Source: Planctomycetaceae bacterium
GTDB lineage: Bacteria > Planctomycetota > Planctomycetia > Pirellulales > Thermoguttaceae
Length of the DNA stretch: 7,008 nt
Assembly: GCA_009776995.1 (NCBI GenBank)
Contig: WRMR01000271.1
Coordinates: 1 to 7,008, forward strand
Direction of reading: 5' to 3'
In this document: piece by piece, positions 1-6,262 of the stretch
Numbering within the stretch: the stretch's first letter is position 1
Layout: every line of letters begins with the position of its first letter
The notes under the pieces: model-generated
What the model was told of the DNA's origin: nothing
Databases searched by the model: none
Seen by the model: the letters and a program-made list of their open reading frames with translations, nothing else
Translations under genes and position numbers: made by a program

Positions 1-268
1 CCAGCAGATTGACTGCTCCGAAGTCTTGGCGGATGCGTTCGACCATCTGTTCCCGGTCCGAATGCTCTGCGACATTGCAACGATAGTATCGCACTGCCAC
101 CTCGTGCAATTCAAGTTCCGCGACCTGCCTGGCAACGTCGCCAGGGGCTTTCGTACCGCACACGGCCAACTGCCAGCCATCGTGGGCCAGTGCCTGAGAA
201 ATCCCAAATCCGATTCCGCGAACGCCGCCGGTCACAAGTGCTGTTTTGGATTGTTCTGTCATATTCAT
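1..268 (-). CDS. Short-chain dehydrogenase/reductase (FabG-like), N-terminal part; runs off the left edge
   Basis: The first 89 codons of an SDR-family oxidoreductase are visible; the rest lies outside the window. Reading leftward, the protein begins MNMTEQSKTALVTGG. It shows the Rossmann-fold cofactor motif TGGVRGIG at residues 14-20 (TGxxxGxG type). A second strand follows (LAVCG), then CNVAEHSDRE near residues 69-78, in the place where SDRs have their D/N-V motif binding the adenine ring. The visible end (FGAVNLL) leads toward the expected NNAG motif, which is not in the window. The family reduces or oxidises carbonyl/hydroxyl substrates with NAD(P)H in the cytoplasm. FabG-like annotation is by resemblance only and the substrate cannot be told. 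Start is ATG at 268, or ATG at 262 two codons on; neither has a clear Shine-Dalgarno sequence. The gene is divergent from the secreted hydrolase-like gene, so a joint role in sugar catabolism is possible but inferred. Confidence 0.85.
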   Translation of the reverse strand, partial: MNMTEQSKTALVTGGVRGIGFGISQALAHDGWQLAVCGTKAPGDVARQVAELELHEVAVRYYRCNVAEHSDREQMVERIRQDFGAVNLL

Positions 269-281
269 GTCTTTTTTCGGC

Positions 282-297
282 TTTCAGGTTACTGAAA
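282..297. repeat. Small inverted repeat in the leader of the SDR gene
   Basis: TTTCAG (282-287) and CTGAAA (292-297) form a perfect 6-bp stem with the 4-base loop GTTA. It lies 14-29 bases upstream of the SDR start codon at 268, close to where a ribosome binding site would be expected but none is evident. It may be an mRNA leader hairpin or chance. Confidence 0.3.
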
Positions 298-396
298 AGG
301 ATTCACTCAAAAACAAGTTGCTCAATCGATCAGAGCCGCGACGGTAATGGGAACAAGGAGACTCGCATAAAATTTTACTCCACCCGTGGAATGGGG

Positions 397-440
397 GAAG
401 GAATGGGGGGCAACATTCGTATTGTGCCCATCATTCCTTC
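397..440. repeat. Long imperfect inverted repeat in the divergent intergenic region
   Basis: GAAGGAATG (397-405) is the exact reverse complement of CATTCCTTC (432-440). The stem continues inward through one G-T pair and one mismatch to GGGCA (408-412) paired with TGCCC (425-429). Together 14 of 16 positions pair Watson-Crick around a 12-base loop. No T-run follows on either strand, so it is not a normal intrinsic terminator. It overlaps the -35 element of the candidate promoter for the rightward gene, which suggests an operator or an mRNA-leader structure (inference). The left arm lies in a G-rich stretch where GGAATGGGGG is nearly repeated in tandem (388-410). Confidence 0.6.
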
Positions 441-450
441 TGAGTACAAT
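422..450 (+). promoter_or_regulatory. Candidate sigma-70-like promoter for the secreted hydrolase-like gene
   Basis: TTGTGC (422-427), a 17-base spacer, then TACAAT (445-450, 5 of 6 to the -10 consensus). The -35 is weak (3 of 6). It would start transcription near 457 and give a leader of about 85 bases before the ATG at 542. The -35 lies in the right arm of the inverted repeat at 397-440. No convincing promoter for the leftward SDR gene was found in the rest of this gap. Confidence 0.35.
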
Positions 451-541
451 GAAGAAGTTGTATTTGGGGATTTTCGTTTTGCCTTCAGAAAAAAGGCATG
501 ATTTTGATCTTAAGACCAACGAATGAAACAAGGTTATTGAA

Positions 542-2878
542 ATGACTGTCAGACCATTGAGTTCCTGCGTGACACTTTGCGTGTCGATTCTGTTGTTTGT
601 TTCGGCGATTGCGTTTTTGCAGACCGCCAAAGGATTTGCCGATGAGCCGCTTCAGCCGTTTGCGGCAACGACTGTGCCGGAAGCGGTACCGCATTTTCCC
701 GACCGATTACATACGTTCGTTTGGAGAAATTGGAATCTTGTTCCCCTGGAACGGCTGGCACTTGTTTTGCAGACATCTCCCGAAAACGTTGCGCAAATTG
801 CCGATTCGTTGGGACTGCCCGAATATCAAAAACCGGTTTGGGCAACAGAACAGATTTACATTACATTGATTCGGAGAAACTGGCACCTTCTTCCTTATGA
901 GCAGATTCTTGAATTGGTCGAAATGACCCCACAACGTTTGGCGTTTGCCTTGCAGGAGGATGATTTTCTCTGGGTCAAACTCGGTACGGTCAAACCGAAA
1001 TGCGAACCTTTGTACTATCAAGCCCCGAATGCCGCCGCCAGGAAACGTGCCGAAGCCATCAGGGAAATACTTCATAAAACCGTCGGCACCCCGCTTGTCG
1101 GGAAAGACGTCGCCCCGCGATTTGCCTTTATTGAAGACTTGAAAACGGCTCAAAACTATTCGGTCACGCCGCCATCCGGTTCGAAATCACTCCGTTATAT
1201 CTACTCGTATTTTGCGTTGTACGGCGACCCTCTTTCCAGTGATGACGCGGAGGTTTTTCCAGATGGTCTTCTTGAAAAATTGAGTCGTTTGGATGTCAAC
1301 GGCGTCTGGCTGCATACCGTTCTTCGGGAAATGGCTCCCGGCGGAGAAAAGTTTCCCGAATTTGGTCACGGATGCGAAAAACGCATGGAAAACCTCCGAA
1401 AACTGGTCGAGCGGGCCAAACGCTACCATATCGACATTTATCTCTATATGAATGAGCCGCGCACGATGCCAAACGCCTTTTTTCAGAGATCGGATATTCC
1501 GGGTCGGGACAAGACCGCCGGCGTGCCTGTCGGCAACTATACCGCTCTTTGTATCTCGAATCCCGACGTGCAAAACTGGATCAAGGATTCCCTGACCTAT
1601 ATCTTCACCGAAGTTCCGTCTCTTGGCGGCGTTTTTACGATCAGCGGTTCGGAAAATCATACGCATTGCAATTCCCACGGTGCCTGGCAAAATTGCCCGC
1701 AATGCAAATCCAAAACCGGGGCAGAAGTGACAGCCCTTGCCAATGCCCTGGTGGAAGAAGGAGTTCATCGTGCCGCGCCGGATGCAAAAGTCATTGTTTG
1801 GGATTGGGGCTGGAACGGTCATGGAATCGCAACCGATGTGATTGAAAAATTACCTGCCAATATTTGGCTTCAATCCGTCAGTGAATGGGCACTCCCGATT
1901 GAACGTGGTGGAATTCGCGGCACCGTCGGCGAATACTCGATTTCGTCCGTCGGCCCGGGGCCGAGAGCAAAGCAACATTGGAAAGAAGCCAAAGACCGTG
2001 GACTGAAAGCGGTTGCCAAAGTCCAATTGAACTGCACCTGGGAAATTGCGGCGGTTCCTTACGTGCCCGTGATGGACTTGATCGCCGAACACTGTTCCAA
2101 CCTGGCAGCTTGTGATATTGACGGAATGCTGATGAGCTGGACGCTTGGCGGTTATCCTTCGCCGAACCTCGAAATCCCCAAACTCTTTGATCGAACCCCC
2201 GTCCCGCCGCAAGAGACTGTGCTTGATGAACTTGCCGAAGAACGATACGGAAGCGCAGGAGCACCGCTTGCCCGAAAAGCCTGGACGCTGATGAGCAACG
2301 CTTACCGCGAATATCCTTATTCGGGAGGCGTCGTTTATTGCGCACCTGTCCAAATGGGACCTGCGAACTTGTTTCGTCCGACCCCAACCGGCTACAGGGC
2401 AACAATGGTTGGGATTCCTTATGACGACTTGGGCGCATGGCGCGGGCACTATCCACCGGAGATTTTTGCCGCACAGTTCAAAAAGGTGAGCATGGGATTT
2501 GCTGAAGGAATTGAACAGCTTGCAAGGGCAGTGGAACTTGCACCAAAGCCTCACAACTACGATATTGAAGCGGAACTCCGTTACGCGAAAGTGGTACGAA
2601 TCCATTTTGAAAGCGTGGCCAATCAAGTCCATTATGTTTTGCTTCGGGATGAAAATGCCCGGCCGGAAACACCGATTGCACGAAAAGCTGAAATCAGAAA
2701 TCAAACACGACAGCTTCTTGAAAGTGAAATCGCGTTGACCAAGGAATTGTATCAACTGACGCTGGAGGATTCCAGTATCGGATTTGAATCCACCAATCAG
2801 TATTTTTACGTTCCGAACGATCTTCTGGAAAAACTGATCAGTTGTCGGCGGATCCTTGAATCTGTGCAATCACAATAA
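542..2878 (+). CDS. Secreted glycoside-hydrolase-like protein (TIM-barrel-like, GH20/GH67-like) with duplicated N-terminal module
   Basis: A 778-residue exported protein. Residues 1-33 form a signal peptide (hydrophobic run about 10-26, likely cleavage after KGFA). Two similar helical units follow: RNWNLVPLERLALVL from 62 and RNWHLLPYEQILELV from 112, each followed by a (S/T)P-x-(N/R)-(V/L) helix turn. From about 215 to 550 the strand/helix pattern suits a TIM barrel: LDVNGVWLHTVLR near 250, IDIYLYMNEPR near 297, GGVFTISGSEN at 362-372, VIVWDWGWNGHG at 417-428, and MLMSWTLGGYPSPN near 529-542. An acidic residue at a barrel strand end (E371) and a Cys/His cluster (H373, H375, C376, C385, C388) stand out. 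The C-terminal part is helical. A role in cleaving hexosamine or uronic glycans outside the cytoplasm is inferred from general resemblance; I cannot place it in a named family. Start ATG 542 has AAGG eight bases upstream. Confidence 0.8.
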   Translation: MTVRPLSSCVTLCVSILLFVSAIAFLQTAKGFADEPLQPFAATTVPEAVPHFPDRLHTFVWRNWNLVPLERLALVLQTSPENVAQIADSLGLPEYQKPVWATEQIYITLIRRNWHLLPYEQILELVEMTPQRLAFALQEDDFLWVKLGTVKPKCEPLYYQAPNAAARKRAEAIREILHKTVGTPLVGKDVAPRFAFIEDLKTAQNYSVTPPSGSKSLRYIYSYFALYGDPLSSDDAEVFPDGLLEKLSRLDVNGVWLHTVLREMAPGGEKFPEFGHGCEKRMENLRKLVERAKRYHIDIYLYMNEPRTMPNAFFQRSDIPGRDKTAGVPVGNYTALCISNPDVQNWIKDSLTYIFTEVPSLGGVFTISGSENHTHCNSHGAWQNCPQCKSKTGAEVTALANALVEEGVHRAAPDAKVIVWDWGWNGHGIATDVIEKLPANIWLQSVSEWALPIERGGIRGTVGEYSISSVGPGPRAKQHWKEAKDRGLKAVAKVQLNCTWEIAAVPYVPVMDLIAEHCSNLAACDIDGMLMSWTLGGYPSPNLEIPKLFDRTPVPPQETVLDELAEERYGSAGAPLARKAWTLMSNAYREYPYSGGVVYCAPVQMGPANLFRPTPTGYRATMVGIPYDDLGAWRGHYPPEIFAAQFKKVSMGFAEGIEQLARAVELAPKPHNYDIEAELRYAKVVRIHFESVANQVHYVLLRDENARPETPIARKAEIRNQTRQLLESEIALTKELYQLTLEDSSIGFESTNQYFYVPNDLLEKLISCRRILESVQSQ

Positions 2879-2891
2879 GGAACTGCGACTG

Positions 2892-3584
2892 TTACATTCC
2901 CCCGCGCAAAGCTTGTGTAATCACCGGTATCCAGCGTTCCTGGCCGTCGCGGTTCAGGTGCAGGCGGTCTTGCAGAAAATATTTTTCTTGTGCTTTGCCA
3001 TCATCCCCGGCGAGTGTCGTGAAGGTGTCAATGTAATGAAGCCGGGTCATTTGATCGGCCAGATCACGGACCAAGTTGTTGTACTTGATTGTTTCCTCGT
3101 GGAATTGCTCCCGAACCGGGGCACGTGTGTTCGAGACGAAAAACACTTCCGTGTCCGGTGACGCATCCCAAAGTCGCAACAGGAAGGTTTTTAAATTCTC
3201 GAAGGTTTTTTCGGCTCTCGCCCCCCCGGCGATGTCGTTTCCTCCGCAGAAGAACACAACCCGGGCGGGTTTGTGCGGCGTGATGATCCGGTGCATGACG
3301 TGCAACACATCCGGGACGGTCGAGCCGCCGAACCCGCGATTGACTGCATGAAATTCGGCAAAGTCTTTCTCCAGTTGATCACCCCACCAACGCCAGGTCG
3401 AACTGCCGACGAACATCGAACAATTCTCCGGCAACGGATGATCCAGCGTTTTCTTTTCATAATCCACGATGTCTTTTTCGAAGCGAAATTCCTGCTCTTG
3501 AGCCGGGCAAAGCCCCGACAAGAGTGTGAATACAACGAATGTGCAGAACAGGTGTTTTGGGTTGTGTGAAATCATGGGAAACAT
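2892..3584 (-). CDS. Secreted SGNH/GDSL-family hydrolase (probable esterase)
   Basis: A 230-residue protein, normal length for a single-domain SGNH hydrolase. A signal peptide covers about residues 1-29 (hydrophobic HLFCTFVVFTLLSGL, likely cleavage after CPA). The SGNH blocks are all present. Block I is FVGSSTWRWW (58-67), a GSS variant of GDS with S62 as probable nucleophile. Block II is NRGFGGS (82-88). Block III is GGND (114-117) with the oxyanion-hole Asn116. Block V is DRLH (206-209) giving the catalytic Asp206 and His209. The family hydrolyses esters, for example acetyl groups on polysaccharides; the substrate is unknown. The first ATG (3584) lies only two bases after AAGGA, while the in-frame ATG at 3575 has an 11-base gap, so the later start (MISHNPK...) may be used. 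A strong promoter lies upstream at 3628-3655. The gene faces the hydrolase-like gene tail to tail with 13 bp between stops. Confidence 0.88.
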   Translation of the reverse strand: MFPMISHNPKHLFCTFVVFTLLSGLCPAQEQEFRFEKDIVDYEKKTLDHPLPENCSMFVGSSTWRWWGDQLEKDFAEFHAVNRGFGGSTVPDVLHVMHRIITPHKPARVVFFCGGNDIAGGARAEKTFENLKTFLLRLWDASPDTEVFFVSNTRAPVREQFHEETIKYNNLVRDLADQMTRLHYIDTFTTLAGDDGKAQEKYFLQDRLHLNRDGQERWIPVITQALRGGM

Positions 3585-3627
3585 TGTCCTTTCATTGTCT
3601 CTGTTTTACTTATTTTGTAAAACCACA

Positions 3628-3655
3628 ATTATAGGTTTGGCAGGACAGTAGTCAA
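3628..3655 (-). promoter_or_regulatory. Sigma-70-type promoter of the SGNH hydrolase gene
   Basis: On the minus strand TTGACT (3655-3650, 5 of 6), a 16-base spacer, and a perfect TATAAT (3633-3628). Transcription would begin near 3621, giving a leader of about 37-46 bases. The leader holds TGAAAGGAC just before the start codon. This is the best promoter-like match found in the window. Confidence 0.6.
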
Positions 3656-3777
3656 GAACGGCAAAAAATGGTAAATTGTGTTGTTTCAGGGCTTCTTGTG
3701 TTGAGCGCGAGGGTGTGGACAATCATTTATTCCCCGTCACATTCCCGCTCCCATCGAACAAGGAGCCGCCGGTTTTT

Positions 3778-3990
3778 ATGTCAAGGTGGTATTCAACCCG
3801 GTACCCTGACAGTACGCTTGTCGACATGTACGCTGAAAACTCGATGCCGTTTCACCCAAAACTGGTGAAAGCATACCAAGCCCTTGACCGCGCAGTGATG
3901 AAGCTGTATGGTTTCGGCAAGGACGCAACCGAAGCCGAAATCGTCGCAGCGTTGATGGTGAGGTATCAGCAATTGATTGGGGGAAAATAA
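3778..3990 (+). CDS. Short ORF resembling the C-terminal tail of MmeI-type (type IIL) DNA methyltransferase; probable gene remnant
   Basis: The 70-residue product (MSRWYSTRYPDSTLVDMYA...) resembles, from residue 9 on, the final segment of MmeI-like and related class I adenine methyltransferase/restriction fusions. These end with an [AR]xxxPxxTLxDLY element, a MPxxLxKAHxxLDxAVDxxY helix, and a last helix before the stop. Here the parts are PDSTLVDMY (10-18), MPFHPKLVKAYQALDRAVMKLYG (23-45) and TEAEIVAALMVRYQQL (51-66). Full family members run to several hundred residues or more, and the SAM-binding and catalytic NPPY-type motifs are absent upstream, so this is a detached tail. The match is from memory of the family, not a search. 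ATG 3778 has AAGGAG 12 bases upstream. The frame is open further left (TTG at 3676), but that part shows no family resemblance. The stop is two bases before the next gene, suggesting co-translation. Confidence 0.5.
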   Translation: MSRWYSTRYPDSTLVDMYAENSMPFHPKLVKAYQALDRAVMKLYGFGKDATEAEIVAALMVRYQQLIGGK

Positions 3991-3992
3991 CG

Positions 3993-4802
3993 ATGAAACG
4001 CATTGTAACATATTTTTCCAACGTCTTCTGGCACCTGCTCTTTTTTTCCGGGCCAGTGATTTTGATCGGCTGGATTTGCCTGCTCGCGTGGCTGATCCCG
4101 GTTTTCGGCGAGATGTCCCCGGAAAACGCAACCCGGCGGAATCTCACCTGGTGGTTTTTAGTACGCGATTTTCAGCAACTGCCGGAGGAAAAACGCCTTC
4201 CGTTGGTAGAGTGTTACCTCAAGGAATTTGGACGCGAGTCGGGCAAAATCCCGCAATTCGAGTTTTCCGACTTCATGCAAAACCGGATCGTCGCGGTGGA
4301 CATAGCACGTCGCGAACGCGTCAAGCAGGAACTCAATGCCGCCAAAGAGCCGGAAAAATTGCTGGCGATTCCTGTCCCGATGCAGGAACGCAATGCCATG
4401 CTACTGGCGAAAATCTGGTTCTTCGACCAAATGCGGCAATACGAACTCGCCGACTTCAACGGGAAAAAAGAGCGGCTGTCGCAGATGGTCGTGGAAATCA
4501 AGTGGTGGCAAAAATTCAATGAGGACTTTTTGTTTGCGGCGGGAGTCAAACCATATCGCGTTGCCGAATCGCTCAAGGAACTGGAAATGATTTTCGCCCG
4601 TTGGGAGGCGGAAAGTTCCCCGGAAGACCGGGCGCGAATCGCCGCGTTCAAGCCGCGTATCACGGCGGCACTCATCAGTGATGGTGTCTCAGAAGTGGCC
4701 GGCGGTGACGTGGGTAAAACGATCGGCAGCGTGTTGAGCATTTTTTCACGTCCCAAGAAAGACGACGCCGATCTCAATCCCAAAGCTGAAAATTATCAGT
4801 GA
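3993..4802 (+). CDS. Membrane-anchored protein of unknown function (269 aa)
   Basis: I do not recognise the family. One hydrophobic segment, about residues 12-38 (FWHLLFFSGPVILIGWICLLAWLIPVF), is an N-terminal membrane anchor with a short MKR- start. The remaining 230 residues are mostly helical, rich in charged residues and tryptophan (LTWWFLVRDF at 51-60, KWWQKFNEDF at 170-179). They include heptad-like stretches such as QQLPEEKRLPLVECYLKEF (61-79) and SLKELEMIFARWEAE (193-207), then a small glycine/serine-rich piece (232-249) and a polar tail. No catalytic motif is visible. GGGGGA lies 10 bases before ATG 3993. The gene starts two bases after the MmeI-like short ORF and probably shares its transcript. 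Its stop overlaps the stop of the convergent glycosyltransferase gene by 7 bp (4796-4802). It could be a scaffold or stress-related envelope protein, but nothing proves this. Confidence 0.75.
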   Translation: MKRIVTYFSNVFWHLLFFSGPVILIGWICLLAWLIPVFGEMSPENATRRNLTWWFLVRDFQQLPEEKRLPLVECYLKEFGRESGKIPQFEFSDFMQNRIVAVDIARRERVKQELNAAKEPEKLLAIPVPMQERNAMLLAKIWFFDQMRQYELADFNGKKERLSQMVVEIKWWQKFNEDFLFAAGVKPYRVAESLKELEMIFARWEAESSPEDRARIAAFKPRITAALISDGVSEVAGGDVGKTIGSVLSIFSRPKKDDADLNPKAENYQ

Positions 4803-5917
4803 AACCGGCACAGCAGTTCGTAGTAACGGTCGGCTTGGTTCTCGAAGGTGAAAAGTGTTTGCACCCGTTTGCGGGCGGCGGTTCCCATTTCCGTAAGTTT
4901 TTCCGGCTCGGTGAGCAGTCTGCAAATCGCATCGGCAAGTTGTTCCGCGTTGTCCGGCGGAACCATCAACCCGGTCACGCCTTCGTCAACCACTTCGGGA
5001 GTTCCGCCGACATTCGTCGCGACTACCGTGGTTCGTCCGGCCATGGATTCGAGCAACACATTCGGCAACCCTTCGGTGTGCGATGATTGCACGAAGATGT
5101 CGAAATGGGGCAAAAAACCGTCGAGTTCGTCGGTGAAACCCGGCAGTTGAATGTCATTCTGCAAGCCGAGCAAATTGATCTGCTTTTCGAGCGTCTTACG
5201 CAGGAAACCCTCGCCAAAGATCACCAAGCCGACGGGAAACGAACGGTCGCGGACGATTTTTACAGCGTCAACAAGCAAATCGAAACCCTTTTCGGGACTG
5301 AGCCGTCCTGCGGCTCCCAACAGGAAGATCGGCTTTTGTTTGGGGAACAAAGCGAACAGTTTTTCGCGACAGGCAGGATCGGGGGCCGTGTCAAAACGTT
5401 CGATGCGGACCGCATTGTGAATGACCGTGACCCGCTCTGGCGGTGTACCGAAGCGGATCACCTTGGCCGCCTGGCCTTCCGAAACGGCAATCACGTGATC
5501 GGCCCGGCGGTGAAACCAACGGTCGGCCAGGGAAAAGAGCCGGATTTTGAAGCTTTCCGAAGTCCAGCCGCGCGATACGGTGAGGATTGGAATGCGAAGA
5601 GTCTTTGGCAACAGGCAACTGACGCCGCGTGCCTTGTGTCCGGTTGTGATCAGGATGTCGATTTTACGATTCACGAGAATTTCGTGCAATTCTTTTTTCG
5701 CGCGAATCAGGTGCGGAAAGTCATTGACCAGCTCAATGGCCTCAAACCCGGCAGCGGTCACATTTTTGAGAAACGGCCGGCAATTGCCCTTTTCAGAAAA
5801 CGATCCGATGCAACACTCGACGTCGGGGTGTCGCACGCGAAAGGTTTTTGCCAGTTCGATGATTTGTCGTTCCGGCCCGCCGTAGAACGGCGATGCGGTC
5901 AAAATCAGGATTTTCAT
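4796..5917 (-). CDS. Glycosyltransferase, GT4-type (GT-B fold)
   Basis: A 373-residue protein of normal length for GT4 retaining glycosyltransferases, which move a sugar from a nucleotide-sugar donor onto glycans or lipid-linked acceptors at the cytoplasmic face of the membrane. The N-terminal acceptor domain begins MKILILTASPFYGGPERQ with the GGPER loop at 13-17, and has TVSRGW (113-118) and HVIAVSEG (141-148). VIHNAV (165-170) leads to the donor domain: GRLSPEKG (204-211), IFGEG (233-237), LPGF (258-261), and the E-x7-E motif with Glu282 and Glu290 in HTEGLPNVLLES. NVGGTPEVV and GLMVPP follow. No signal peptide or membrane span. ATG 5917 is chosen because the family N-terminus starts exactly there; a GTG at 5968 would add 17 residues unlike the family. 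No clear Shine-Dalgarno precedes ATG 5917. The acceptor is unknown; exopolysaccharide or surface-glycan synthesis is the usual role. Confidence 0.92.
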   Translation of the reverse strand: MKILILTASPFYGGPERQIIELAKTFRVRHPDVECCIGSFSEKGNCRPFLKNVTAAGFEAIELVNDFPHLIRAKKELHEILVNRKIDILITTGHKARGVSCLLPKTLRIPILTVSRGWTSESFKIRLFSLADRWFHRRADHVIAVSEGQAAKVIRFGTPPERVTVIHNAVRIERFDTAPDPACREKLFALFPKQKPIFLLGAAGRLSPEKGFDLLVDAVKIVRDRSFPVGLVIFGEGFLRKTLEKQINLLGLQNDIQLPGFTDELDGFLPHFDIFVQSSHTEGLPNVLLESMAGRTTVVATNVGGTPEVVDEGVTGLMVPPDNAEQLADAICRLLTEPEKLTEMGTAARKRVQTLFTFENQADRYYELLCRFH

Positions 5918-5965
5918 GGTGAGTTTGGAGTACAACTGCCCACAACGATCGCAAGGGGAAAAAGG

Positions 5966-6002
5966 CACACCGATGGGACAGATTATACAGATTCACACAG
6001 GT
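5966..6002. repeat. Degenerate ACAGATT-type short-period repeat
   Basis: Words of the form (A)CAGATT and CACAC(A/C)G recur at 8-10 base steps: ACCGATGGG, ACAGATTAT, ACAGATTCAC, ACAGG. Similar ACAGATTxACACAG strings are, from memory, common as dispersed intergenic sequence in several bacterial phyla. The candidate -10 of the glycosyltransferase gene lies inside it. Together with the flanks (5918-6100) it makes up a gap in which no other gene is seen. Confidence 0.5.
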
Positions 6003-6010
6003 TATGAAAG
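5982..6010 (-). promoter_or_regulatory. Candidate promoter for the glycosyltransferase gene
   Basis: On the minus strand CTTTCA (6010-6005, 3 of 6), a 17-base spacer, and a perfect TATAAT (5987-5982). Transcription would start near 5975, about 58 bases before ATG 5917. The perfect -10 lies within the ACAGATT-type repeat, so the match may partly reflect repeat composition. A perfect TTGACA occurs farther upstream, but no -10 sits at a fitting distance from it. Confidence 0.3.
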
Positions 6011-6123
6011 GTTCATCGGACAATTGCGCACCTGGCTCAGTATGGTTGTCAAAAGGCGGAAAAACTGTTCTATAGAATGAGTTAGGTCAAAATTTTATTC
6101 ACTGGCCACTCGCCACTTCTCTC

Positions 6124-6262
6124 CTCACTCTGCGTTCTGCTCTCTGCACTTACTCCACTTCCCCCCCACTTTGAACTCTGCACTTTGAACTTACTCCGCT
6201 TCCCCCTCACTTTGCACTGCGCTATTGCGCTGGTGGCACTGGAACTTTGAACTTTGCGCTTT
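6124..6262. repeat. Degenerate heptamer-period repeat tract (GAACTTT / TGCACTT type)
   Basis: The tract can be cut into 7-base units: CTCACTC, TGCGTTC, TGCTCTC, TGCACTT, then CCACTTT, GAACTCT, GCACTTT, GAACTTA, and, after a gap, GAACTTT, GAACTTT, GCGCTTT (6242-6262). A larger direct repeat is superimposed: the 29-base segment starting at 6148 (ACTTACTCCACTTCCCCC...) recurs at 6189 (ACTTACTCCGCTTCCCCC...) with a few changes, 41 bases on. The last part of the small leftward ORF ending at 6191 is encoded by this tract. Confidence 0.65.

Noticed and set aside
26..295. 89-aa open frame on the plus strand
   Set aside because: Antisense to the SDR gene, whose TGxxxGxG motif fixes the true frame.
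388..410. Possible G-quadruplex in the G-rich stretch
   Set aside because: Only two long G-runs are present; the other two have just two G's, so a stable quadruplex is unlikely. The inverted repeat explains the region better.
480..498. TGCCTT/AAGGCA hairpin as a terminator
   Set aside because: The stem is only 6 bp and no T-run follows on either strand; it lies just upstream of a start codon, not after a gene.
1187..1822. 211-aa open frame on the minus strand
   Set aside because: Antisense shadow of the same secreted-protein gene with no start signal or motif.
1850..2869. 339-aa open frame on the minus strand
   Set aside because: Antisense to the 778-residue secreted protein; the product is rich in Cys, Arg and Phe without domain pattern, typical of a shadow frame.
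5918..5968. Longer glycosyltransferase start at GTG 5968
   Set aside because: The extra 17 residues (MPFSPCDRCG...) do not fit the family N-terminus, which begins at MKILILTAS with ATG 5917.
5087..6007. 306-aa open frame on the plus strand
   Set aside because: It is antisense to the glycosyltransferase gene, whose family motifs are unmistakable. Its own product shows no recognisable motif and its end is translated from the ACAGATT-type repeat.
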